Below are positions 1 to 7,625 of a stretch of DNA of 64,000 bases, piece by piece. The notes under the pieces are model-generated. The model did not search any database and was not told where the DNA came from. It was given only the letters and a program-made list of their open reading frames with translations. The stretch's first letter is position 1. Every line of letters starts with the position of its first letter. The stretch is from contig NZ_FOWW01000007.1 of NCBI RefSeq assembly GCF_900115565.1, positions 186,001-250,000 on the forward strand. Direction: 5' to 3'. The translations under genes and the position numbers were made by a program. Origin of the DNA: Amycolatopsis arida (GTDB lineage: Bacteria; Actinomycetota; Actinomycetes; Mycobacteriales; Pseudonocardiaceae).

Positions 1-797
1 CCGGCGAGCAGCGGGTAGGCGTGCGGGCCGAGCTCGAGCCGTGCCGGGCCGCGGGCGGTGGCCTCCAGCGACACCGACGGCAGCCGCTCGAGCATCTCCG
101 GGTCGCGGAACACCAGCGCGCCGACCGCGGGGCCGCCCCAGGCCATCGCGGACACCACGATCACGTCGGCGCCGAGCGCGGGCAGGTCGAGCGGCACGAA
201 CGGGGCCGCGTAGGTGGCATCCACCACGACGAACGCGCCGACCCGCTTGGCCAACTCGACGACCGTGGGCACGTCCGGCCGGGTGCCGACCGCGCCGGAC
301 GCCGAGGTGATCGCCACCGCCTTGGTCCGCGCGGTCACCAGCGTCTCGTACTGCCACGCCGGAAGCTCGCAGGTCTCGATGTCGATCTCGCCCCAGCGGA
401 CCACACCGCCCACCCGCTTCGCGACCTGCTGCCACGGGGCCAGGTTGGCCTCGTCGTCCAGCCGGGACACCACGACCTCGTCGCCGATCGTCCACCGCTC
501 GGACAGCACGTCGGCGAGGCGGCGCAACAGCACCGACGCGCTCGGCCCGAGGACGACGCCGGCGGGGTCGCCACCGACCAGGTCGGCCACCGCGCGCCTG
601 GCCGCCGCCACGATGCTCTCCGCCCGCTGGGAGGCCGGAAACGCCCCGCCGGGTCCGGAGACCGGGGCGCGCATCGCCGTGGACACGGCCGAGGCGACCT
701 GCTCGGGCACCAGCATTCCGCCGGCACCGTCGAAGTGAATCCAGCCGTCACCCAGCGCAGGGAACAACCCACGTATCCGAGCGACGTCGAACGCCAT
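1..797 (-). CDS. Class-V aminotransferase-fold protein (cysteine desulfurase-like), C-terminus cut by window edge
   Basis: Starts at ATG 797 (MAFDVARIRGLFPALGDGW) and runs off the left edge, so only about 265 N-terminal residues are visible. The fold and order match the aminotransferase class V / cysteine desulfurase-like family, and by position next to bpa it corresponds to M. tuberculosis Rv3778c. The stretch where active members carry S-x-H-K-x-x-G-P reads SAMAWGGPAVGALVF here, so the Schiff-base lysine is replaced by alanine; from memory Rv3778c also lacks it. The protein may therefore not be a standard PLP lyase. It is divergent from bpa across about 185 bp that must hold both promoters. 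Substrate unknown. Confidence 0.82.
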   Translation of the reverse strand, partial: MAFDVARIRGLFPALGDGWIHFDGAGGMLVPEQVASAVSTAMRAPVSGPGGAFPASQRAESIVAAARRAVADLVGGDPAGVVLGPSASVLLRRLADVLSERWTIGDEVVVSRLDDEANLAPWQQVAKRVGGVVRWGEIDIETCELPAWQYETLVTARTKAVAITSASGAVGTRPDVPTVVELAKRVGAFVVVDATYAAPFVPLDLPALGADVIVVSAMAWGGPAVGALVFRDPEMLERLPSVSLEATARGPARLELGPHAYPLLA

Positions 798-982
798 GGA
801 GGACACCGTACGTAGGTGCCGGTCAGCGCGCCTTCCCGGGGTTGGCCTGGTGAACACGGCCAGCTACGGTCCCGGCTACGGTACGAGACGACCCCCAGGT
901 TGCCCGCCTGGGACCACCGGGTAACCCGTGTGCGGCACGTGCCACCGGACGCGCCCGGCGAGCGTAGAGCAGGATGGAGCAC

Positions 983-1543
983 ATGAATTCCCCGAACTCC
1001 CACAACGCCAACCAGCCCGACCCCGAGCAGGCCCACCACGTCGTGGTGGTCGGCCCGGACGGGTCGCCGGTGGGCTCCGCCCGGATCGCGCCCGGCGAGG
1101 AGGGCGAGCAGAAGGAGAGCGTCGGTGACCTGGTCGAGGAGCCGGCCAAGGTCATGCGGATCGGCACCATGATCAAGCAGCTGCTGGAGGAGGTGCGCGC
1201 GGCACCGCTGGACGACGCCAGCCGTAACCGGCTGCGCGAGATCCACGCGACGTCGATCAAGGAGCTGGAGCAGGCGCTGGCGCCCGAGCTGCAGGACGAG
1301 CTGGAGCGGCTGGTCGCCCCGTTGGCCGGCGACGAGACACCGTCCGACGCCGAGCTGCGGATCGCGCAGGCCCAGCTGGTCGGCTGGCTGGAGGGCCTGT
1401 TCCACGGCATCCAGACCGCGCTGTTCGCCCAGCAGATGGCGGCGCGGGTGCAGCTCGAGCAGATGCGCCGCGGCCTGCCCCCTGGCGCCACCGGCAAGGA
1501 GGGCCACGCCCCCGGCATCCACGGCACCGGCCAGTACCTGTAA
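983..1543 (+). CDS. bpa: Bacterial proteasome activator Bpa (PafE)
   Basis: 186 residues. Very close to M. tuberculosis Bpa (Rv3780, DUF2587): the core from DLVEEPAKVMRIGTMIKQLL through LFHGIQTALFAQQMAARVQL is nearly identical, and the C-terminus ends in GQYL, the HbYX-like tail that docks into the 20S proteasome and opens its gate without ATP. The family forms a dodecameric ring of four-helix bundles that feeds unfolded proteins to the proteasome. Two in-frame ATGs exist (974 and 983); AGGA at 971-974 is well spaced for 983. The N-terminal 45 residues are polar and variable, as usual. No prcBA or mpa lies in this window. Confidence 0.93.
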   Translation: MNSPNSHNANQPDPEQAHHVVVVGPDGSPVGSARIAPGEEGEQKESVGDLVEEPAKVMRIGTMIKQLLEEVRAAPLDDASRNRLREIHATSIKELEQALAPELQDELERLVAPLAGDETPSDAELRIAQAQLVGWLEGLFHGIQTALFAQQMAARVQLEQMRRGLPPGATGKEGHAPGIHGTGQYL

Positions 1544-1657
1544 CCACCCCGACCCCGGCGAGCATGCCCGAGACGGCCCGGGTCGTGGAACGTGCGGCCC
1601 GGGGCCGAGTTGGGGTGGCACCGCCGACCGACCGGACGTTTGGGTGTGGCGGCGGCG

Positions 1658-2404
1658 CTACCGACCGACCGCCTTCTGCTCGACCTCGGCGTTCAGCTTC
1701 ACCAGGTCGGGCCGGGACCGCAGCAGTGCGACCACCTCCTGCCAGCGTGGCGGCCGGTCGCCCAGCTCGGCCACCACAGCGGTGAGCAGCGCCCAGTCCT
1801 CCTCGGTGTCCAGGGTGACCCGCAGGTCGTCGGCGGCCGGCGCGACCACGATCCCGGAACAGGTGTAGCGGTCGGGTTGGCCGTAGATACCGGTGGTGAC
1901 GTGCTCCCGGTGCGGTCCGGCCGGCTCGGCCGCCTGCTCGGCGAGCACCCCCGACCGCACCAGCTCCACGTCGAACCCGCGCGGCAGGGTGCGCACCAAC
2001 GTGGTGCTCACGTAGTCGAGCGTGGGGCGGGCCCGCCACAGCGCGATGACCGACTCGATCAACTCCGGGTCGTGCAGCGGGCAGTCGGCGGTGAGCCGCA
2101 CCACCGCCTTCGCCGGATACAGCTCCTCCACCAGCAGGAACCGGGCGAGTACGTCGTCCAGCGGCCCGCGCACCACCGACGCGCCCTGCCGCTGCGTCTC
2201 CTCGGCGACCGCGTCGTCCGCCGGTTCGGTGGAGGTGGCCACGACCACCCTGGTGACCGACGGTGTCGCCGCCGCAGCCCGCACCGCCCAGCCGAGGACG
2301 CTGCGGCCGCCGAGCGGGCGGAGCATCTTGCCGGGAAGCCGAGTGGACGAGGCGCGCGCCTGGATGACGGCGTTCACGACCGGGCGGTCCAGCATGGGTG
2401 ACAT
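1658..2404 (-). CDS. SpsF-like cytidylyltransferase-family protein
   Basis: 248 residues. The N-terminus AVIQARASSTRLPGKMLRPL is the nucleotide-binding signature of the CTP-transferase 3 / SpsF (spore-coat polysaccharide) family, with VVATSTEPADD and RLTADCPLHDPELI further on as in GT-A nucleotidyltransferases. Members sit in nonulosonic-acid and surface-glycan clusters and are thought to make CMP-sugars. The gene is divergent from neuA, with about 110 bp between start codons, which places it with the sialic-acid genes. Start chosen at ATG 2404 (MSPMLDRP); ATG 2395 is an alternative, and neither has a strong Shine-Dalgarno sequence. Exact substrate unknown. Confidence 0.8.
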   Translation of the reverse strand: MSPMLDRPVVNAVIQARASSTRLPGKMLRPLGGRSVLGWAVRAAAATPSVTRVVVATSTEPADDAVAEETQRQGASVVRGPLDDVLARFLLVEELYPAKAVVRLTADCPLHDPELIESVIALWRARPTLDYVSTTLVRTLPRGFDVELVRSGVLAEQAAEPAGPHREHVTTGIYGQPDRYTCSGIVVAPAADDLRVTLDTEEDWALLTAVVAELGDRPPRWQEVVALLRSRPDLVKLNAEVEQKAVGR

Positions 2405-2514
2405 GATGGCGCACAGCGATGGTCGGCCGTCGCGCAGGTAATCGATGGCCCGCTGACCTGGTTCGCCACGCACACCGGTGGCGCCAGGGTCGGGATCGGC
2501 GAAGAGGACGAAAC

Positions 2515-3201
2515 ATGGTTTCGGCGGACGTGCTCGCGGTGGTGCCGGCTCGTGGCGGGTCGGTCGGCCTGCCCGGCAAGAACCTGGCGGTGTTCCGCGG
2601 CCGGCCGCTGGTGGCGCATGCCGTCCACACCGCACTGAAGGCCGGGCTGGCGGACGTCGTGGTGACCACGGACGACGACGACATCGCCGCGGCGGCCCGC
2701 ACCGAGGGAGCGCGGGTGGTCCGCCGACCCGCCGCGCTGGCCACGGCCGACAGCCGGACCCTGCCGGCCGTCCTCCATGTGCTCGACGTCGAGTCGACTC
2801 CCGACACCACGGTGGTCGTGCTGCTCCAGCCGACGTCCCCGCTGCGCACGGTGGCCGACGTGGAGGAGTGCCTCTCCCTGCACGACGACCGCCCCACGGG
2901 GTCGGTGGTGCAGATGACCACCGAGCCGGGCCACCATCCGCTGAAGTCGTGCCTGGTCGTCGACGGCACCGTCCAACCGGTTCGGGCTTGGGAGGACCTC
3001 GAGTCCCCACGACAGCAGCTGCCCGTCGCGGCCCGTCCCACCGGAGGCCTCTACCTGGCGCGGGCCCGTGACCTCCGATCGTGGGGACGCTTCTTCGTTC
3101 CCGAGGTTCGGGCCCAGTTCGTCCCACCGGAGAGAGCCCTCGACGTGGACACTGAGGACGATCTGCACCGCGCTCGCGAGTGGGCCGCGCGCCGAGCGTG
3201 A
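2515..3201 (+). CDS. neuA: CMP-N-acylneuraminate (nonulosonate) cytidylyltransferase NeuA
   Basis: 228 residues. Begins VLAVVPARGGSVGLPGKNLA, the CTP-binding P-loop-like signature of acylneuraminate cytidylyltransferases; VVVLLQPTSPLRTVADVEE and the RPTGGLYLAR segment are also typical. The enzyme activates a free nonulosonic acid with CTP for transfer by a sialyltransferase. ATG 2515 is preceded by AGAGGA with good spacing. It converges on neuC (stop codons 9 bp apart), so the locus has neuA on the plus strand and neuB/neuC on the minus strand. Length fits the bacterial single-domain form. Confidence 0.88.
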   Translation: MVSADVLAVVPARGGSVGLPGKNLAVFRGRPLVAHAVHTALKAGLADVVVTTDDDDIAAAARTEGARVVRRPAALATADSRTLPAVLHVLDVESTPDTTVVVLLQPTSPLRTVADVEECLSLHDDRPTGSVVQMTTEPGHHPLKSCLVVDGTVQPVRAWEDLESPRQQLPVAARPTGGLYLARARDLRSWGRFFVPEVRAQFVPPERALDVDTEDDLHRAREWAARRA

Positions 3202-3210
3202 GACCCGGGA

Positions 3211-4377
3211 TCAGCAGTCGCGGTCGACGAACTCCTTGTACAACGACGGCTTCCAGATCTGCTCCCCGGACAGCAGCTCCAAAATCCTGCGCCGAGCACC
3301 TCGCTCACCGAACCCGTTGTGCGGCGGGAACGGGCCGAGCTGGCGGGCCCGTTCCAGGGCCCGGCTGATCTCGTCGGCGACCGGGTCCGCCGTGAACACG
3401 CTCTCCGCCAGTGCGCGGTTGCGCTGCCGGCTGCCCACGGTGACGGAGGGCGTGCCGAGGACCGGCGCCTCCCGGACCCCCGCACTCGAGTTTCCCAGCA
3501 GCACCGTGGCGTGCTTCATCAGCGAGACGAAGTACTCGAACCGCATCGAGGGAAGCCGCACGAACCGTTCGCCACGGAGCCGGTCCAGCTGGTCACGGAT
3601 GTCCCGGCAGCCTTCGTCGTTGTTCGGGTCGATGACGACCCAGTTCCCGTCCCCGCGCAGCACGGCATCCACGACGCTTGCGGCGTTCGGGCCGTTCGCC
3701 CTGGCCTCGGTGGTCACCGGGTGCAGCACGAGCACGCCGTACTCGTCGAACGGGATGTCGTACCGTCGCCGGACCTCGTCGATGGTCGGAAGGTCGGGCG
3801 AGGTCAGCACATCGACCTCGGGGCTGCCGACCACGAAGATCCGCTCGTCCTCCTCACCGAGCTGCCGTAGCCGGCGCGCGGCCTGCTCGTTCGCCACCAG
3901 ATGCACGTGCGCGTGCTTGGAGAGCGAGTGTCGGATGGCGTCGTCGATGGTTCCGCTGACCTCGCCGCCCTCGATGTGGATCACCCGAATGTTGCTCAGC
4001 GAGCCCGCCAGCGCACCGGCGAGGGCCTCCACCCTGTCACCGTGCACGACAACGGCCGAGGGGCGTTCCTCGTGCATGAGGCGGGCCAACGCCTGCACCG
4101 TGTTGGCGAGCACGAGCGCCATCGGCTCGTCCTCGATCTGGTTCGGAATGAGATGCAGGCGGCGCAGCCCGCACCGTTCGATCTCCCGGACCGTGTAGCC
4201 GTACCGGCGCAGCATGTGCATGCCGGTCACCACGACCCGGGCCGACAGCACGGGGCTCTCCTGCACGGCCAGCATCACGTCGCGTAGCTTGCCGAAGTCC
4301 GCCCTGGTGCCGGTGAGGAAGAGGACCTCGCGACGATCATGGTCGGCGGATCCGCCGGACCGCCCTCGGTCAGGCAA
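3211..4377 (-). CDS. neuC: UDP-N-acetylglucosamine 2-epimerase (hydrolysing), NeuC type
   Basis: 388 residues from TTG 4377. Contains FLTGTRADFGKL, VVHGDRVEALAGAL and VIHIEGGEVSGTIDDAIRHS, diagnostic of the hydrolysing NeuC/LegG branch rather than the WecB/MnaA branch, plus LLGNSSAGVREAP near the C-terminus. The reaction is UDP-GlcNAc to ManNAc plus UDP (or the 2,4-diacetamido equivalent in legionaminate makers). No ATG is in frame; TTG 4377 overlaps the neuB stop by 8 bp (TTGCCTGA), which implies translational coupling with neuB. No dehydratase, aminotransferase or acetyltransferase for bacillosamine lies beside it, which favours a Neu5Ac-type product, though genes elsewhere could alter this. 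Confidence 0.88.
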   Translation of the reverse strand: MPDRGRSGGSADHDRREVLFLTGTRADFGKLRDVMLAVQESPVLSARVVVTGMHMLRRYGYTVREIERCGLRRLHLIPNQIEDEPMALVLANTVQALARLMHEERPSAVVVHGDRVEALAGALAGSLSNIRVIHIEGGEVSGTIDDAIRHSLSKHAHVHLVANEQAARRLRQLGEEDERIFVVGSPEVDVLTSPDLPTIDEVRRRYDIPFDEYGVLVLHPVTTEARANGPNAASVVDAVLRGDGNWVVIDPNNDEGCRDIRDQLDRLRGERFVRLPSMRFEYFVSLMKHATVLLGNSSAGVREAPVLGTPSVTVGSRQRNRALAESVFTADPVADEISRALERARQLGPFPPHNGFGERGARRRILELLSGEQIWKPSLYKEFVDRDC

Positions 4378-5395
4378 GGTCCGCCCACCCGAGCTGGGTG
4401 TTCGCCGGTAGCGCCCTGGTGGCCTTCCTACCAAGGACATCGTCGTAGTCCTTCGCCTTGATCTCCCCCGTCCCGGGTCGTTTCACCCAGACGTTGTCCG
4501 TGGTCAACGCCTCGCCTTCGGCGACGGGCGCCGTCGTCACGACACACGCGTACGCGAAGTCGATGGTGGGTTGTTCCTCCGGAAGAATCTGCTTGCCCCC
4601 GCCACGAGCGGCGTGAATGAGCTTCGCGCCCTCGACGAGGCGGGCGAACTCCTCGGGCTTGGAGGACACCGGGATGTCCGGCCCCGGCCATGTCGGGTCG
4701 GACGTGAAGTGGCGTTCCAGCACGGAGGCACCGAGCGCGACGGCGCCGAGACAGGGGTAGATCGACGTCGTGTGGTCGGAAAGGCCGAGAACCGCGTCGG
4801 GGAACGCCGCACGCAGTTCGGCGAGGGCGCCGAGCCGGACCTGCTCCGGCGGGGTGGGGTAGAGCGACGTGCAGTGCAGGAGCGCGAAACCCACTCCGGC
4901 GGCACGAAGAATGTCCACGGCGGGCGCGATCGACGCGATGTCGTTCATGCCGGTGGACAGAATGACCGGCTTGCCCTTGCTCGCGATGTGCCGGATGAGC
5001 GGATAGTTGTTGCACTCCCCGGAACCGATCTTGTAACCGAAGACGCCGAGGCTTTCGAGCCGATCCGCGGCAGCTCGGGAGAACGGGGTGGACAGGAACA
5101 GCAGTCCTCGGTCCTCGGCGTGTTGCTTGATCGCGCGCTCGTCGTCGGCGGAGAGCGCCACCCGGTTCATCATGTCCCAGATGGGTTCGTCGGCGTTGCC
5201 GGGCACGACGTCGTTGGGGATCATCTCGTCGTCGACCACGTGCGTCTGGATCTTGACGCAGTCCACGCCCGCGTCCGCGGCGTCGTCGACCATGCGGTGT
5301 GCCTTCTCGGGATCACCCTCGTGGTTGATCCCGATCTCCGCGATCACCAATGGCGGATGGTCCGTACCGACGGCACGGTCCCCAAGTTGGAACAT
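4370..5395 (-). CDS. neuB: N-acetylneuraminate (nonulosonic acid) synthase NeuB
   Basis: 341 residues. The TIM-barrel NeuB domain shows LVIAEIGINHEGDPEKAHRM, CVKIQTH, LFLSTPFS, YKIGSGECNNYPLI, LSDHTTSIYPCLGAVALGA and ERHFT, which carries a metal-binding His. The last 60 residues form the SAF (antifreeze-like) domain, with GEALTTDNVWVKRPG. The enzyme condenses an N-acylmannosamine-type sugar with phosphoenolpyruvate. ATG 5395 has GGGAGG seven bases upstream; the in-frame GTG at 5407 overlaps that ribosome site and is unlikely to be used. First gene of a neuB-neuC pair; the gene for the coiled-coil protein ends 39 bp upstream of it. Confidence 0.93.
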   Translation of the reverse strand: MFQLGDRAVGTDHPPLVIAEIGINHEGDPEKAHRMVDDAADAGVDCVKIQTHVVDDEMIPNDVVPGNADEPIWDMMNRVALSADDERAIKQHAEDRGLLFLSTPFSRAAADRLESLGVFGYKIGSGECNNYPLIRHIASKGKPVILSTGMNDIASIAPAVDILRAAGVGFALLHCTSLYPTPPEQVRLGALAELRAAFPDAVLGLSDHTTSIYPCLGAVALGASVLERHFTSDPTWPGPDIPVSSKPEEFARLVEGAKLIHAARGGGKQILPEEQPTIDFAYACVVTTAPVAEGEALTTDNVWVKRPGTGEIKAKDYDDVLGRKATRALPANTQLGWADLA

Positions 5396-5434
5396 CTGGC
5401 CTCCCACTCGACACTCGACCCGGACGGCTCGGAC

Positions 5435-5872
5435 TCACCCAGCGCCGTTGCTCGAGGCGAGCCGCTCCTCGAGCTTGCGCAGCCGGTCCTCGTAGCGGGC
5501 GATGCCGGTCAGCCGAACCCGGATCTGCGCGTGCTGCCGCTGGATCTCCTCGATCAGCGACCGGGCCTCGGCGACCTCCGGCTCGTCCGCGGGCGGGACC
5601 ACGGCCAGCCGCTCGCGCAGGGTCTCCAGCCGGTCCTCCAGCGCGGCCACGTGCGGCATCAGCCGGTCGAGTTCGTTCTGGATCCACCGGATGTCGCCGC
5701 GGACGTGCTCCAGCCCGCCCTCGACGGCGTCCAGCCGCTTGCGGTGGTCGACGGTGCAGTGCTCCTGCTCGGTGACCCGCTCCTCCAGCGGCCGCACCCG
5801 CTCGTTGATTCGGAAGTCGACCATGTTGGCGAGCCTGGTCGCGACCAGCCTGCGCACTCTGCCCAATGCCAT
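5435..5872 (-). CDS. Coiled-coil protein of unknown function in the sialic-acid locus
   Basis: 145 residues, rich in Glu, Arg and Leu with heptad-like spacing nearly throughout (for example HVAALEDRLETLRERLAVV and RYEDRLRKLEERL). No signal peptide or membrane segment. ATG 5872 has AAAGGA nine bases upstream. It sits between the GT29-like gene (43 bp) and neuB (39 bp) on the same strand, so it is probably co-transcribed. No family recognised; a scaffold or tether for the glycosyltransferase is conceivable, but that is only inference from position. Confidence 0.7.
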   Translation of the reverse strand: MALGRVRRLVATRLANMVDFRINERVRPLEERVTEQEHCTVDHRKRLDAVEGGLEHVRGDIRWIQNELDRLMPHVAALEDRLETLRERLAVVPPADEPEVAEARSLIEEIQRQHAQIRVRLTGIARYEDRLRKLEERLASSNGAG

Positions 5873-5915
5873 CGAAACGTCCTTTATGTCTGCCTGGAGC
5901 TGCTGAACAACGGAG

Positions 5916-6575
5916 TCATCGCAGGAGCCGGGTGTTGCCGGTGCGGGTCCACGACTCCAGCATCCGGCCCTCGACGGCGATCCGGTGCTCCGGGCCGACC
6001 GGGCACGAGTCACCGGAGGCGTGCTCCCAGTGGGTCTGGTTCGGGTTGTCGATGAAGGAGAACCCGCTCAGCACCAGGTCGGCCTCCGGGAACGAGGTGC
6101 GGGCGATCCAGGCCGCCATCGTCCCGGTGGTCGACCAGCTTCCTTCGGCCATCGTCTCCAACCCCAGCGCCCGGGACAGCGGCAACGTCACCTCGCGGTT
6201 GGACACCGGCACGAACCCCAGGTCGGCCGGCCACCACGGCGGGATGTCCTCCGGCTCCCAGTGCAGCCGGCCCGGCTCGGCTAGCAGGTACAGCCGCGAC
6301 CGGTAGTCGCGGAACACCCAGCGGGTGGCGCGCAGCGCCCGGTTGAACACCACGACATGGGTACGGCTGCCGACGGTCGGCGGTCCGTCCGGCTCGTCGC
6401 ACACGAAACCGTTCACCCGGAACACCACGTCGCAGGAGTCGATGGTCTTCGCCCGGTACTCGTCGGGCGGCAGCGGCTGGTTGCCGACCACCGCCACAGT
6501 GCGCGGGTTGGGCCGGTCCGCGTAGGCCTCGATCAGGCGCACCATCAGGCTCGACGAGGGGGCGGCGACATCCAT
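5916..6575 (-). CDS. GT29-like sialyltransferase family protein
   Basis: 219 residues. Residues 26-55 start TVAVVGNQPLP and end VVFRVN, resembling sialyl motif L (AVVGNS...ID..D.V.R.N). Residues 148-171 (STTGTMAAW...LVLSGFSF) resemble motif S, and HWEH at 182-185 resembles the His/Glu of the small motifs. The family transfers a nonulosonic acid from its CMP-donor to a glycan. There is no signal peptide or transmembrane anchor, so it should act in the cytoplasm, before export. Lead gene of the minus-strand run GT29-coiled coil-neuB-neuC; its start lies about 105 bp from wzm, which diverges. Bacterial GT29 members are few compared with GT42, GT52 and GT80. Acceptor unknown. Confidence 0.72.
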   Translation of the reverse strand: MDVAAPSSSLMVRLIEAYADRPNPRTVAVVGNQPLPPDEYRAKTIDSCDVVFRVNGFVCDEPDGPPTVGSRTHVVVFNRALRATRWVFRDYRSRLYLLAEPGRLHWEPEDIPPWWPADLGFVPVSNREVTLPLSRALGLETMAEGSWSTTGTMAAWIARTSFPEADLVLSGFSFIDNPNQTHWEHASGDSCPVGPEHRIAVEGRMLESWTRTGNTRLLR

Positions 6576-6680
6576 GACCGGACAAGCTACCAGCCCCGCC
6601 GATCACCGAACGGGTCAACGGCCGCGCCCACCACCGGGGTCCGCCGAGGCGGTGCGCGCGCGTGGGTACTCTCGTACCTC

Positions 6681-7622
6681 GTGCAGGCCACCAGCACCCT
6701 GAAGGCGGGTAGTGAAGACACCGTGACCGCAGCCGCGCCCGCGCCCGCGGCGCCGGGCAACCGCTCGTGGGCCAGAGCGTTCGCCGACCTCCGGAACGGG
6801 TTCCGACAGCGTGAGCTGTGGAGCCACCTGGGCTGGCAGGACATCAAGCAGCGGTACCGCCGCTCGGTACTCGGCCCGCTGTGGATCACGCTGAGCATGG
6901 GCATCACCGCGCTCGGCCTCGGGCTGCTCTACTCACAGCTGTTCGACTCGCAGATCGGCACCTTCCTGCCCTACATCACCACCGGCTTCATCGTCTGGCA
7001 CTTCCTGCTGGGCAACCTGACCGAGGGCGCCGACACGTTCATCTCGAACGAGGGGCTGATCAAGCACCTGCCGGCGCCGCTGTCGGTGTACGTGCTGCGC
7101 ACGGTGTGGCGGCAGACGATCATGTTCGGCCACAACCTGATCGTCTACGCCCTGATGATCGCGGTGTTCTGGGGCTCCATCAGCCGGCCCGGGTACACCA
7201 TCACCCAAGGCGGCATCCCCCAGCCGGGGCTGGACTGGAGCGCGCTGCTGGCGATCCCCGGGTTCGCGCTGCTCGCGCTGAACGCCGGCTGGGTGGTGCT
7301 GCTGCTCGGGATCATCTCCACCCGGTTCCGGGACATCCCGCAGGTCATCTCCGCGCTGATCAACCTGCTGTTCTTCATGACCCCGATCGTGTGGTCCACC
7401 GACATCCTCAAGCAGCGGTTCGGCGACACCGTGGACTGGCGGGACCTGATCGCCGAGCTGAACCCGCTCTACCACTTCATCCAGATCGTCCGCGCGCCGC
7501 TGATCGGCAACGAGCAGAGCTGGCACCACTGGGTGATCGTCGGCGGCATCACCGTGGTCGGCTGGGCACTGGCGCTCGTCGTGCTGCGCAACTACCGTTC
7601 TCGCGTCTCGTATTGGGTGTGA
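6681..7622 (+). CDS. wzm: Galactan ABC exporter permease Wzm (RfbD)
   Basis: About 313 residues from GTG 6681; GTG 6723 (299 residues) is an alternative and neither has a clear ribosome site. Polytopic ABC-2 permease: an amphipathic N-terminal segment (LGWQDIKQRYRRSVLGPLW), about six membrane helices, and the LNPLYHFIQIVRAPL segment typical of polysaccharide exporter permeases. Equivalent to M. tuberculosis Rv3783, which with Rv3781 forms the exporter of lipid-linked galactan across the plasma membrane. wzt follows after 3 bp and glfT1 after that, keeping the mycobacterial gene set in a different order. Confidence 0.9.
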   Translation: MQATSTLKAGSEDTVTAAAPAPAAPGNRSWARAFADLRNGFRQRELWSHLGWQDIKQRYRRSVLGPLWITLSMGITALGLGLLYSQLFDSQIGTFLPYITTGFIVWHFLLGNLTEGADTFISNEGLIKHLPAPLSVYVLRTVWRQTIMFGHNLIVYALMIAVFWGSISRPGYTITQGGIPQPGLDWSALLAIPGFALLALNAGWVVLLLGIISTRFRDIPQVISALINLLFFMTPIVWSTDILKQRFGDTVDWRDLIAELNPLYHFIQIVRAPLIGNEQSWHHWVIVGGITVVGWALALVVLRNYRSRVSYWV

Positions 7623-7625
7623 CAG

